A stretch of 64,000 nt of DNA from assembly GCA_964017125.1 (NCBI GenBank), contig OZ024902.1, positions 99,850,796 through 99,914,795 of the forward strand, read 5' to 3'. Under the pieces are notes generated by a model, which saw only the letters and a program-made list of their open reading frames with translations, made no database searches and was not told the origin of the DNA. Both the position numbers and the translations under genes were made by a program. Of the stretch, positions 33,873-44,799 are shown piece after piece (position 1 is the stretch's first letter; each line of letters opens with the position of its first letter). The DNA is from Flabesymbios commensalis (taxonomy: Eukaryota; Annelida; Polychaeta; Terebellida; Flabelligeridae).

Positions 33873-34131
33873 ATTTCATATTCGTCACACAAAAGGGCGG
33901 TAAATACAAAATCAAGAGTATTTTGTATTTTGGACAATGCTAATTTCCGTGGTAATGCTTTTCTTCACTTCAGCTGCACTTCAATATTTCCACAGTAAGC
34001 CAAATGTAAAGAACCCCGTGAAAGATGTAAACATTTGGCTTATGATTCATTTGCATTACTCACTTTCAGAGGGTATGTAATAGCAACAGTGAAGTATTGA
34101 TTATTGTAACGAAGTTTGTAATAATTTACCG

Positions 34132-34680
34132 GCAGTAGTAGTAAATTACTGCTATACGTCACTTTTCGGCACAAATGGTCATTTAAGTGACATTGTAATA
34201 CAATAAAACGTTTCAGTCAATTGATAAGATGGATGATGTACAGATGATGATGAAAGGGTGGGGGTGATAGGGCATGGTGGGTTAATTAGAGTGTTTTCCT
34301 TCGCTCGCCCGATAAGGGGTTCTGGACATGTCTATGGGATTTACTCGCGGACATGCCCAGACGGCCGAGGACTTGGGTTTCGCTATGCAAATTAATGCTG
34401 AAACTGGCATTTTGCACAACTCCGCTATCCTCGGGTCGGATAGTCCCCAGAGTAACAAAAGCAGGGGTAACACTATTCATCCCACGTGAGAGACCTAATG
34501 TCCAACACTCTATTGCTGGTTATTCAAGGCTACCACAGCCTTCACCAGCGCCTGCACTGATGCAAGAGCTGCATTGGCACCGCTGTTGAGCGAAGGAACC
34601 AGGGTATGCCACTGGCAATTCGCCCGAAGATTATGGTCAGATATCAGGAGGCTGCAGCTTCCCTTTGATGATTGCTGTAA
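34132..34680 (-). mobile_element. (TAC)n-tailed retroposon, 5'-truncated copy
   Basis: The copy starts with the AGTAGTAGTAAATTACTGC tail side and runs to GATGATTGCTGTA, where copies 1 and 2 continue for ~130 more bases. It has lost what on the minus strand is its 5' end, the usual outcome of incomplete target-primed reverse transcription. Similar GATTATTGTAAC strings lie on both sides (34098 and 34711) but do not abut the element. Confidence 0.7.
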
Positions 34681-35367
34681 CAGGAACTTGATGGTAGGCG
34701 GAGCATACTGGACGATTATTGTAACAAAGTTCTTACAAATGTAACAAAAAATGATAAAATGATAGATTTAGGATCACCAATACTTCATTCTCGCATGGTA
34801 CACCATTAAGATCATCAATACTGTACTCTCGCTGTTGCATACCCAACTAGGTGTGGTACTACTGAAAGCATAAGTGACTCTAATTTGGAATGCAGTTCTT
34901 TTATGGTTCCACATCAGTGACCGAAATAAGCGTCAAAGTACCCTGTACCCAGCCAACAACCAAGTCACAACTTTAAGTTGTTTGTCAGAATTGTTGGTTG
35001 CCCAAAAAAAATATATCCCATAAATTGGTTAAACTGTAATGCAACAATACACACTTCCTGGCCAATCACTTAGACAAACTGATAGACTACTAGGGAATGA
35101 TTAAAGCGCCGCTTGGTTTCCATCCGCTGCGGCATTTTGTTACTGACAATACTTGTTATTTGCACCATTTTGCTTATATTTTCATGTGTCGGTATATATA
35201 CTCATGAGAGACATACCTCCCTCCCCTTAAATCAAAGGGCAGCCAATTTCCAAAAAGGCAGCTAAGTATCATGTGGACTCGTTAATTTGTGGAGTATACT
35301 TTGTTGGGGTATCAATTAGGTTTGCATTTGTTAACTTGAAAAGTGAAATATGTGTATCTGTTTTCAG
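34681..35367. other. Candidate intron, last part
   Basis: Nothing is recognised apart from a good acceptor, GTGTATCTGTTTTCAG, at its end. Confidence 0.3.
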
Positions 35368-35403
35368 AGTGCTGCAGACATAAACAAAAGGAGTTGGAGG
35401 TAA
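35368..35403 (+). CDS. Candidate terminal exon
   Basis: Directly after CTGTTTTCAG the frame SAADINKRSWR ends at TAA (35401-35403). It is in phase with the end of the candidate exon at 32579-32702. A polyadenylation signal follows 167 bases later. A terminal exon this short is hard to prove, and its support is the combination of acceptor, phase and signal. Confidence 0.3.
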   Translation, partial: SAADINKRSWR

Positions 35404-35569
35404 AGCGAGAAACCGAAATTCACAATACTATGGCAAATTGAGATATATATTTCTAATTCCAGAACTCACCTCAAGAGGAGACTGTTGAAGGCTGTGTAAA
35501 TGCTTTGAAAATAATTTTTTGAAATGTTCTCAAGTATATTGTCCTGCTTTTAAAAGGTTGATACATGTG

Positions 35570-35575
35570 AATAAA
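35570..35575 (+). promoter_or_regulatory. Polyadenylation signal AATAAA
   Basis: AATAAA lies within GTGAATAAAACTCACAGG, downstream of the candidate terminal exon. In A+T-rich DNA the hexamer is common, so it carries weight only in context. Confidence 0.35.
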
Positions 35576-35727
35576 ACTCACAGGTTGGTCAGATTATTGT
35601 GGTACGAGTTATAATGTGTATAAAAAGTAGATTGCTTGCTTTCGATGCAATATTTTTTTATGGACAACTGATAGGTAAGATAGATATTGGGATTTAACAA
35701 TACACGTTGCTGGAAGACAAATGCATC

Positions 35728-36651
35728 GCACAGTATGGGGCTGTGTAGGCTCATCACTTTGACTCCACAGTATGAGGGTTATGTTATTACATCACTGTGA
35801 TGTCACAGTATGTGGGCTGTGCGAGCTTATCACTCTGATGTCACCGTGGCCTAACAGTACGAGGGCTGTGTGAGCTCGTACTGTTATGTCACCGTGACCT
35901 CTCAGTATGAGGACTGTGTGAGCTCATCATTGTGATGTCATCGTGATATCCAGGTGAGGCTTCAATTTAATGCCACAGTTACCTCACAGTATGAGAAATG
36001 TGTGAGCTCATCACTGTGATGTCATCGTGATATCTAGGTGAGGCTCCACTTTGATGTCACGGTGACCTCACATCATGAGGACTTTGTGAGCTAATTACAG
36101 TGATGTCATCGTGATATCCAGGTGAGGCTTTAATTTGATGTCGCAGTGACCTTGCCACTTTGATGTCACAGTGACATAGCAGTGTGAGGGCTGTGTGACC
36201 TCATCACTGTGATGTCATCGTGATATCCAGGTGAGCCTTCAAATTGACGTAGCAGTGACCTCACCATTGTGATATCACAGTGACATAGCAGTGTGAGGGA
36301 TGTGTGACCTCATCACTGTGATGTCATCGTGATATCCAGGTGAGGCTTCAATTTGATGTCGCAGTGACCCCACCACTGTGATGTCACAGTGATATAACAG
36401 TATGAGGGTTGTGTGACCTCATCACTGTGATGTCATCGTGATATCCAGGTGAGGCTTCAATTTGATGTCGCAGTGACCTCACCACTGTGATGTCACAGTG
36501 ACATAGAAGTGTGAGGGCTGTGTGACCTCATCACTGTGATGTCATCGTGATATCCAGGTGAGGCTTCAATTTGATGTCGCAGTGACCTCACGACTGTGAC
36601 ATCACCGTGAGATAAATGTGAGGTCACTGTGACATCATGGTGACCTCAAAT
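35728..36651 (+). repeat. Right subterminal tandem array
   Basis: Units of ~85-117 bp contain CATCACTGTGATGTCATCGT, GATATCCAGGTGAGGCTTCA and GTCGCAGTGACCTCACCACT. The last five units (from about 36100) are nearly identical. The core GATGTCATCGTGATATC parallels GATGTCATAATTTTGATATC of the left array, which supports a common origin. The array ends with GACCTCAAATTGTTGACTGG at the inverted terminus. Confidence 0.85.
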
Positions 36652-36662
36652 TGTTGACTGGG

Positions 36663-39255
36663 AATACTATCTTTAAATTTTGTGATTTCATACTTTCCAG
36701 AACAGGCCAATTTGATAAATTACTGCGTATAAAAGATAGGCAGAATAGAAGAGAAAAACTAATTAAATTGGAAAGCATTAAAACGGCTGATCCTGTTATA
36801 TTCTGGAAAGAGTTAAATCAATTAGGCCCAAGCAGAGCCAATACAATACCAATGAGAGTAAGTGAAGGCGGTACCATCACCACTGATAAAAATAAAGTAT
36901 TACATAAATGGGCCACAGATTTTGAATCGTTGTATAATGTAACGCAAGAAGCGCAATCAACTTTTAATAGTACATTTCACAAAGATATTTTGGATACTGT
37001 CCGACGATATGAACATGAAGCGGATCAAGAAGACTCTCCAAATATCTATTTAAACGATCAATTAAGCTATGATGAAGTAGAAAAGGCTGTACGAAAATTA
37101 CAAAAATTGGTAAATCCCCTGGCTTGGACAATATACCAAATGAGATTTTGAAAAACAAAGAAGTAATTATGTGCCTTTGGTACTTGTATAGAAAATGTTT
37201 TTTTAACAGGAGTCGTACCTTCAATTTGGTTAGATGCTATTATTAGTCCAATACCAAAAAGTAAATCAAATGATCCGTGTGTACCTTTGAATTACAGAGG
37301 TGTCAGTCTGTTGTGCACAATAATTCTAAATTATACTCTTCCATATTAAATAATCGGCTAGTTAGATACTTTGATACGTTAAATCTGTTTTCAGATTTTC
37401 AAATGGACTCAGGCAAAAACGATCTTGTGAAGATCACGCATTCGTTCTTTCTTCTGTGCTAAGAAATAGAATGCTAGAACAGAAATCAACATATATTTCA
37501 TTTATAGATTTTAAAAAGGCATTTGATTGGATTGACAGGGATATGCTGATGTATAAATTGATTTCATATAATGTCGATGGCAAGTTTTATAAAGCTATCA
37601 TGCTATTATGTACAATAACACAAGGGCAATTGTAAAAGTTAACCAAATGTTCTCAAGTTCGTTTGTCACTCGATTTGGACACTCTCTCTCCAACATTATT
37701 TAATATTTTCCTAAACGATTTGGTAACCGACATTGAGAATCTCCACTGTGGTATAGAAACGGACGAATTTTCCCTTTCTGTACTATGTTATGCAGATGAT
37801 ATAGTGATAATTACTGAGAATGAAGACAACATGCAAATAGTGCTGGACTACATAGCAGTCTGGTGTAAAAAATGGCGCATGAAAGTAAACACAAAAAAAA
37901 CGAAGGTTATGCATATACGCAGGAAACCATGTAAATCTACACAAGCCATTTTTAATTTAGATGCCACCGAATTGGAATTAGTGTCGAAGTATAAATATTT
38001 GGGTTTCTTTTTTAATGAGCATATGGATATGAAAGAGGGAATAAATGTTTTGTATGAAGCAGCTGGACCAAGTAGTATAATTGCAAAATTTGCCTCGTTT
38101 CGTGATGCAGGATTTCAAACTTATACAAAACTTTATGAGAGTTGTGTTGTACCTATAATGGACTATTTTTCAGGTATATGGGGCTTTTTAAAATATCCTG
38201 CGATTGATAAAGTACATAACAGGGCTTGTAGGTTTTATCTAGGTTTACATGCTAATAAAGCACCAATTCCCGCACTTCAAGCAGAAATAGGTTGGATGTT
38301 ACCTAAATACCGTCATTTTCTAAATATTTCTGAAAACTGGAACAGGTATAACAAAATGGATGTAAACAGAATAACCTATAAAGTTTTAATTTGGGATAGT
38401 AAACAAAAAGTTAAAAGTTAGACTAATGAACTCGGAAACATATGTCGAATACTTGAATGTCACGAACCGAAATTAAATGTATTGTATAATCTTAAACACA
38501 TTAAAGAGCTCTTGTGCAATTTACAAACATCTGAATGGAAAAACAATGTACTGAGTAAACCTAAACTAAGACTTTTAAAATGATATAAGACCACATTCGA
38601 TGCGGAGAATTACGTTTGTAAACACTTTTCAAAACGAAAACGTTCTCTGTTTGCCCAACTTAGGGTAGCCATCTTGCCGTTGGAGGTAGAGACAGGCAGA
38701 TACCAAAATATACCGCCGGAAAAAAGATTATGTCTTTTTTGTGTAAATATGCCTGAAGATGAAAAACATTTTATTTGTATTTGTCCAACCTATGCTGTAT
38801 ATAGAGAAATAATGTATGACAAGATTAGCCTTAATTCCCCAAATTTTACTTTGCTTGATAATGAGAATAAATTTATATATGTAATGTCCTGTAATGATAA
38901 ATGTGTCTTAGATTTTGTGGATATAGCCTGGAGTAGGATAACTTACATTGTTATATAATTGATTATTTTATTATGGGTTTTTTTTATATGTCTCTCTAAT
39001 GTTAGTTAGTAACCTCAGTGAAACAAAATACAGTCTGGTGTAAAATAACGGCATTGCTACATTTAAATTAGTATTAAACTACATGTATGTTTTAATTTTA
39101 TATTGACTAATTATATTGAAAAACTCACGTGACGCCAATGACTTAACTTATATTTAAACTGATATATAAGCCCAAGATGGGCTGGGTGTTTTAAAAATAT
39201 TATTATAAAATCACTGTATAAATGTATTATGCACATATCAGTAAAATAAACAAAT
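36663..39255 (+). mobile_element. LINE 1, reverse-transcriptase half and 3' region
   Basis: The frame resumes with NTIFKFCDFILSRTGQFDKL, the linker between endonuclease and reverse transcriptase. It continues with DPVIFWKELNQLGPSRAN, the segment VEKAVRKLQKLVNPLAWTIY, then FIDFKKAFDWIDRDMLMYKL and CYADDIVIITENED, which carries the catalytic YADD at 37789-37800. Next come KYKYLGFFF, the VHNRACRFYLGLHANKAP block, and the C-terminal LPLEVETGRYQNIPPEKRLC with a CxxC..H..C cluster at 38674-38958. The order fits the I/Nimb-like group. Several frame changes and stops interrupt it. A ~290-bp A+T-rich 3' region ends near 39255 with AATAAACAAATACTACT. Confidence 0.85.
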
Positions 39256-39274
39256 ACTACTATAAGATATGCGC

Positions 39275-39530
39275 TCATTGCACCACATGACCTTGTTGGT
39301 GATACAACTGTACATCAGGTGTGCGTACAGTGCATGTTTTGACACTTTATAGAAATAAAATACTGTCGTTGGACACACAAATTTACAAGCAATTGCTTAA
39401 CATCAAAATAAATCAAATAGCAGTGATCTGGGTGAAATAAAAGCCTAAACAATTTTTTTGACGATCCAGACCGACAGTTTCGACAAAATATTGTTCACTT
39501 GGCCGGTTTGTGGACCAGCTAGCGGCAAAA
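39275..39530 (-). repeat. Dispersed ~257-bp repeat, inverted copy of 16903-17160
   Basis: CATTGCACCACATGACCTTG through ACCAGCTAGCGGCAAAA is the reverse complement of the first copy, with scattered differences. It begins about 20 bases after the LINE 3' end, so its placement may be chance or may reflect insertion next to the tail. Confidence 0.75.
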
Positions 39531-39809
39531 AATAGGGAAAAGCGAGGTTGGTCCGCTAAGTTTTAATCCTTAAGCATCACGTCAATAGGAAAACTATGAG
39601 TATCAGGCTAGACAACCACACAACTAGCACAACGAGTACCCCGAGCTCCGCCCCCAGCTCTCCTTCAGTTTTCCCTAACGATTACTCAAGGTAGCAATCG
39701 AGGCACTGGGTTTCCGTCTGGACACAAAATTTATCCTGATCGAAATTTATCTTCCAAAATCACAAGATTTTCAAAACGAGTCGAAATTAACCCCACACTC
39801 TAATGCCAA

Positions 39810-39880
39810 GGTGGAGGCTGACCGCAGATTAACGTACGTACTTTGAAGGACGTACGTACTTCGATCTAGGTAGACCGTAC
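39810..39880 (+). repeat. 71-bp inverted sequence, left member
   Basis: GGTGGAGGCTGACCGCAGAT, then TAACGTACGTACTTTGAAGG, ACGTACGTACTTCGATCTAG and GTAGA are present in reverse complement at 53922-53992 with only a few differences. Read inward from both sides the sequences agree, as terminal inverted repeats would. No target duplication is apparent. Confidence 0.7.
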
Positions 39881-40209
39881 AACTACATTTATAATAGGGC
39901 TCCCCTACAGCGCGAGATGACATCGTTCCCATTTATAAATAGATATATAGCTTGGCATGGGAGATCTTTCATAGCGACCTCATGCGTCGATTGATACCAA
40001 AACGAGGCTAGGCGCATGTTTATACTTCTGAAAAAATTACAAAGAAAGAGAGCCTGTGATTTTTGGCAACATTCTTCTTTTTTTCGGTGAGTATTGTCAT
40101 GAGCCAGCGTCGGGAATATTGTATTATACAGAAAATTATGTATGCTAACGTAAGAGCCCAAATTTGTGTAGTTTCTATGTTTGAGTTTTCACCATTTTAA
40201 AATTATTCC

Positions 40210-40345
40210 GAGGTGGTGTATATCCATATGTCGATTGAAGTAAGGACACCAGCCGTACTTTAATCGACATACGACAGTGATAGACGCCGTACGTACTTCA
40301 ATCGAAGTATACTTTGAATGAAGTACGTACTTCAATCGAAGTACG
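40210..40345. repeat. Cluster of TACTTCAATCGAAGTA palindromes
   Basis: GTACGTACTTCAATCGAAGT occurs twice within 60 bases (about 40286 and 40322). Related ATGTCGATTGAAGTAAGGAC and TACTTTAATCGACATACG lie just before. All are near-perfect palindromes around TTCAATCGAA and resemble the inner part of the 71-bp sequence at 39810. Confidence 0.65.
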
Positions 40346-40423
40346 GTATAGGCCTATAAGCTGCGGCTATAAGCCTTAAGCACAGCCAGGCCTGGCCTGC
40401 CCTGCCCTACTTATTAGCCATCA

Positions 40424-40600
40424 TTAGTATACACCTGCCGTGATTTCGGCTCATTTAGGGTGGTGAGACCATATATAGAAATGTATATGTAGTTGTTTAT
40501 TTTTTTTCAGCCTGGGATGAAGCTTCAAGTTGTTCTGAGCAATATATTTTTTGAATTAAGTAGATCTTGTAAAAACTGTTGCCATGGCAGCACTTTGAAT
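40424..40600 (+). repeat. GTGGTGAGACC-family repeat, partial copy
   Basis: CATTAGTATACACCTGCCGT, GATTTCGG, ATTTAGGGTGGTGAGACC and the following ATGAAGCTTCAAGTTGTTCT match 63845-64000 closely. The left part of the family is missing. Confidence 0.7.
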
Positions 40601-40989
40601 AATCATAGATGTACTGAAAATCAGTCTGTTTTTCGTAAATGTCGCGCTGCATACAGTTTTAAATAGAGTGACTAATTCGCGCCACAATTTCGTCATAAAA
40701 AGTTGTCATGGTTACTTTTTATTTAAAAAATTGTTGATGAAAGAGGACATATACATTAGGGTGAACTGTTTTTATTATTATGCTCTCTCAAATTCGTTAT
40801 ATTTGATTTTTTTATTTGCTCCCATATGACTCTCAAATTACAAATCAAGTATTTCATCCATGAATTATCCTTAAAACACAACCTCCACAGTTCTCTTTTA
40901 GGCTTAGTTATCCTACCATTTTCGCAATTATATACTTTCTAATCAAAATTGTGGAATTTATTTTATTGCGGCGACGATAAACATCCATT

Positions 40990-41487
40990 AAATATAGGTT
41001 TAAAGCCCCAAATGCCAGTCCCATTGAAATACATGTAAAATGCCTCAATTCCACGGGCCGATGTTACTTCTTTTTGCCCTCCCCCCTATCTAGTGCCGCA
41101 TATCATAATATAGCCTGGACTGTGCATTTTCAAAAACAGCTCCGATAAGGGGTTGCTACCCAGACAGATTTTGAGCTATGCCCCCTGGTGTGCAAAAAGG
41201 TCACCATAGTTCAAATTAGGCTTAAATTCATACCCTCTTTCACAGACCAGACACACATCCTTTTAACCCACTGTATCCTTGTCAGATTATCACGAAACAG
41301 TATATATATGATATCCAGGATGAAGGGGCCTCGTGTACTTATTAAATATCCACAGAAATAGAATTTCTTTGTATTTGTTTTTAATTCAACACAGGTTGAA
41401 ACAGCCGCATTGAAAATATTTTGTGTGATGATTCCATCATTAGTATACACCTGCCGTGATTTCGGCTTATTTAGGGTGGTGAGACCT
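40990..41487 (+). repeat. GTGGTGAGACC-family repeat, ~500-bp copy
   Basis: Landmarks CCCATTGAAATACATGTAAA, CCAGACAGATTTTGAGCTA, GACCAGACACACATCC, TTTGTATTTGTTTTTAATTC and ATTTAGGGTGGTGAGACC are in the same order at 63384-63897. The left end (AAGCCCCAAATGCC) is diverged relative to the copy at 63384. Confidence 0.75.
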
Positions 41488-41652
41488 TATAAAATGACAT
41501 ACATTTCTTGTAGGTATAATATGCTATCATTTGTATGAGGATATCATAAGCTTAAATTTAATTGCAAGCTGAACATGCCCTAGCACATGTAATACATAAA
41601 TAACACAATTCAAACAGGTTCTTATATAACCTACATTCATTATCCTCCGGAA

Positions 41653-41735
41653 TTAACTTTGGTACGAGTTGACATCTGATGATGGTACGAGTTAACATCT
41701 ATGAGTGGTACGAGTTGACATGGGTACGAGTTGAC
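41653..41735 (+). repeat. GGTACGAGTTGACATCTG minisatellite
   Basis: Four imperfect ~18-25-bp units of GGTACGAGTTGACATCTG lie in tandem. No function is apparent. Confidence 0.8.
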
Positions 41736-41776
41736 ATCTGTTGAAATATCGTTTTTTTGCTAAGCTACCTGACTAT

Positions 41777-41870
41777 CACTGTCACTCTCACTGTCACTCT
41801 CAGACTCTCACTCTCTCTCTCTCTCACTCTCTCTCTCACTCACTCCCTCTCTCACTCTCTCTCTCACGTC
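41777..41870 (+). repeat. CT-rich microsatellite (CTCACTCT)n
   Basis: CTCACTCT/CTCTCT units run for ~95 bases. The apparent open frame across them (repeated SLS residues) is an artefact of the repeat. Confidence 0.9.
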
Positions 41871-42585
41871 GATTAGCGTACGATAAGTACGTCAATCGAC
41901 GTACATACTACAATCAAAGTATTAAGACTGAAAAAAATCACAGTTCACTAAACCCCGTCGATAATAAAATGTCTACATTGAATTTTAAAACAAGTTCCAA
42001 TCGAAACTTGAATTTATAACACTTCTCCGTAATGATATTGTAGAACTTTGTGATTGGCAATGTTAGTATTTCTGCAAAATAAACAAAATTGATGTAGTAT
42101 TTGAAAAGCAGGGCCTGCCTTACCCGATCGCTATTTCGCCATTGACGATGATAGACTAGATTTGGCGATAAGATATTACTACAGGCAAAAATTTTGGCTG
42201 CTGCCGTTAGGACACAGAAAACAGAAAAATTACGATGTCTGCGCACCGGGCGTCGGTATGTATAAAAATAGCCAATTAAATGCCAATTTGTCAATCGAAA
42301 ATTACGATGTCGGCGCAACGGGCGTCCCTTTGTCGATCGCGATATCTCGGCCATATATTTATGTCGCTCAAAATTTGTAAAGTCCTTCTGCCAATAGACT
42401 ACCGGTTGCCCACTACATTGCACTATTTAAAATTTCAGAAAGATAGAATGAGAAATAAGCCAACCACGAGCCAATCCATCTAAAAATCGACCACTACATT
42501 CAGTTGAGCTCCACTAAGTACTAGTACCTGTACTTCAAATTTAAATTAAGCTAAGGTAGGCCCACATAGGCCTACAGTTATGGAT
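41871..42585. other. Palindromic motif remnant and unique DNA
   Basis: ACGTCGATTAGCGTACGATA and CGTCAATCGACGTACATACT at 41866-41925 continue the palindrome theme of 40210-40345. Beyond that, two GGGCGTC-containing segments near 42240 and 42310 form a short direct repeat (AATTACGATGTCNGCGCANC). No gene is supported. The 161-codon minus frame at 41938-42423 shows no domain. Confidence 0.4.
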
Positions 42586-42700
42586 TGGGTATTGTTGTAA
42601 AAAAAAATCAATTCTGAGAAAAGAAATATACACCCTCTAAAATGCCTACTGAATGCACCAGACATCACCTTCTATTTCCAAATAATTACCATACATGTAG
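42586..42700 (+). repeat. Flanking direct repeat, left copy
   Basis: AATCAATTCTGAGAAAAG, then GAATGCAC and TATTTCCAAATAATTACCA, are repeated at 48797-48897 on the far side of the nested elements. Around 6.2 kb separates them. An earlier tandem duplication into which elements inserted would explain this. Confidence 0.7.
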
Positions 42701-42737
42701 GCTAGTTTAAATAAAAATTACGTTAAGCAGGGCTCGA

Positions 42738-43060
42738 AATGAACCAATTATATAGTGTAACGTAATATAATTGGGATTTTAACCGAAGGTTTTTTGTCAA
42801 AGCAATACACTACATTAATGGGGTACTAAGCTCTCAAAACCGAGATATGTTCCTAAAGAATTTTTTAAAATTACTTAAAAATTATTTCCAACAAACAGGC
42901 GCCCGTATAACGCTAAGCAAAACCGAAGAAAACACACACCCCCCCCCCCCCTCAGGGGTGTCAGTTTTCAGAAGTATTCAGGACTGGCTTACTATGACGA
43001 TGGCGCGTTTGTTGTATAAGAAAAGGCCTCAGCCTATATACCTTGTTAATGAAAAGCGAG
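42738..43060 (-). repeat. DIRS terminal inverted repeat, 3' side
   Basis: TTTTTTGTCAAAGCAATACA, TGGGGTACTAAGCTCTCAAA, ACAGGCGCCCGTATAACG and GGCGCGTTTGTTGTATAAGA have reverse-complement partners at 48105-48386. The outermost ~40 bases (GAACCAATTATATAGTGTAA and following) occur only at this end and in the internal complementary region, the known asymmetry of DIRS ends. Confidence 0.85.
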
Positions 43061-43099
43061 CGCAAAACGAATAACAAAAAATGACAGAGCATAAAGTAG

Positions 43100-43220
43100 T
43101 GTATTGCTTTGACAAAAAACCTTCGGTTAAAATCCCAATTATATTACGTTACACTATATAATTGGTTCATTTTAACCAGAAGATTGGTTTTTTGTCAAAG
43201 CAATACACTAAATTAATGGG
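43100..43220 (-). repeat. DIRS internal complementary region
   Basis: This segment contains the complement of the extreme left end (TTGGTTCATT preceded by ACGTTACACTATATAATT), joined directly to sequence matching the extreme right end (ATTTTAACCAGAAGATTGG). In known DIRS elements this junction region serves as template for restoring the ends through a circular intermediate. Its presence confirms the family assignment. Confidence 0.8.
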
Positions 43221-43374
43221 TAGAATGTTCCCCATCTGTCATAATTCGGAAATATCCAATGAAAAATCCAAAATAATCCAATAACTCCAACTAGGAATAA
43301 AATAACAACACTCAGTATGAAATTAAAATAATAATAATATCCTTTATTATCATAAATGAGTCCGTTTAAATTCT

Positions 43375-44640
43375 TAAGAATTCAAAGTAGCATCCTGGAC
43401 GGATTGCTCATGATTATAAGCACTCTTAGGAATCAGTCTGATATAATGTCTGTTCATTGTCTTGGCCGAAGCCCAATCCGCGGCGGCCATTATAGTGGAA
43501 GCCTTGACACCTTTAGCTGCAGACCACGTAGCTGCAGCTGCTCTAGTGGACCCAGCACTGTCCTCTGCTCCAGCTTCACTTAAAACTAGAACAAGCCATC
43601 TGGCTATGGTAGATTTAGCTACAGGGCGAAAAGGAGGTACTGTGGTCCTCCATAAATTAGTGGGATCAGGACTGGCAACACGCTCAGCCGATGTCCTAGA
43701 CATATATTCTTGTAAATGTAAAACGGGACATAATCTAGGGCAGTCCACGTTTTTCTCAAACACTATAGGGGGAACACGATGGTGGGGTCGTTCCTGTTTC
43801 GCAATAGGCTGCAATAAAACTCTATTTAGATGGTAGGCGTTGAAGATGGTTACCATCAGTGCGAAGCAAAAACAAATCACTGACCCTTCTGGCAGAAGCA
43901 AGGGCCATGAGTAACACCAGGCGATGTGTCAGGCGAGGCCTGGAGAGGTCCACGATGTCTCCCCATGCCTCAACACATTGTAGCACAGATGCAACGTCCC
44001 AAATCGGGGCAATCTTGCGAGTAGGCGGACGTGACTGGTATACTGCACGCATGAACAAAGATACCGCTCTTGTCCGCTCCAATCGTCCTCTCACACAAGG
44101 GTTGTAGAAGTGTTGAAATTGCTGACCTGTGTACACCGATGGTATGCCAAGCCAACTGACGCTCCGAATACATGTACCATAGGTATTTTATGAGATTTAT
44201 GGAAGACGGGGTAGTAGGTTCCAAACCCTGTCTGCTACACCACGAGAACCATTGGTTCCACACGGTCGAGTACTGGGCCCTCGTTCCTGGTCTCCAGGCA
44301 GCGCCCATGAAGTTGGCCACTTGATTCGGCAACCCTGCCTCCTGGAGGGTGTTGTTGAGATGTTCCATGCCACCATGGGGAAAGACAGCTCTGTGTTGTA
44401 TGTGATGTCGAGTATACTCCGTCTTTCTGGTAGGCGAAACGGGAGGGATACTGACAAACTCATCAACTCTGGAATCCACGGAGCTCTGGTCCACCAGGGA
44501 GTCACTAAGATCACCGAGACTCTGAACTGGTGAACGCGGGCCAATACTAGAGGAATAAGCATCGGCGGGGGAAATGCGTACAACAGCGCTCCCTTGTAAT
44601 TCCAGTTCTGATGAAGAGCATCCGTGCCCAATGCTCCGAG
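43375..44640 (-). mobile_element. DIRS fossil: tyrosine recombinase region
   Basis: The minus-strand translation shows a core-binding part (RPGTRAQYSTVWNQWFSWC) and catalytic-fold pieces (HRLVLLMALASARRVSDLF) with the arginine region of tyrosine recombinases. A C-terminal part follows, with the ASAKTMNRHYI-type tail. The region is the last coding part of the element, next to the internal complementary region. The recombinase would insert circular cDNA. It is part of a broken element. Confidence 0.8.
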
Positions 44641-44799
44641 ATCGTGTCAAACCGACGTGAAATACTTTGACACCTGTTTCGACCTCCGAGATGCAAACAG
44701 GTCGATCAGGGGTCGTCCGAACTGTCTGAAAATTCTCCTTGCTATTGCAGGTTCCAGCATCCACTCCGACATGTCCTTTTGGCGAGACAATGCGTCGGC

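Larger units (their letters stand above)
20842..36662. mobile_element. Candidate 15.8-kb insertion with CCCAGTCAACA inverted ends
   Basis: CCCAGTCAACA at 20842-20852 is matched by TGTTGACTGGG at 36652-36662, exactly where LINE coding homology stops and resumes. Next to both ends lie tandem arrays sharing the core GATGTCATnnTGATATC and many TGACATCA/TGACCTCA words. The arrangement resembles the short terminal plus long subterminal repeats of DNA transposons. No transposase, polymerase, integrase or capsid-type gene is recognisable inside. The only candidate coding content is a three-exon gene end (31218-35575). About 110 LINE codons are missing at the junction, and no target duplication beyond AA is visible. 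A rearrangement, or two separate LINE fragments with satellite expansion, therefore remains possible. Confidence 0.45.

Noticed and set aside
20842-36662. Large insertion as a Polinton or other virus-like element
   Set aside because: No polymerase, integrase, protease, packaging or capsid-type sequence is recognisable, and the expected 6-bp target duplication with AG..CT ends was not found.
41741-42019. Plus-strand frame with a long serine/leucine run
   Set aside because: The run is the CT microsatellite at 41777-41870 translated.
41938-42423. 161-codon minus-strand frame
   Set aside because: No domain, unusual residue mix, and overlapping frames on the other strand of equal quality; treated as chance.
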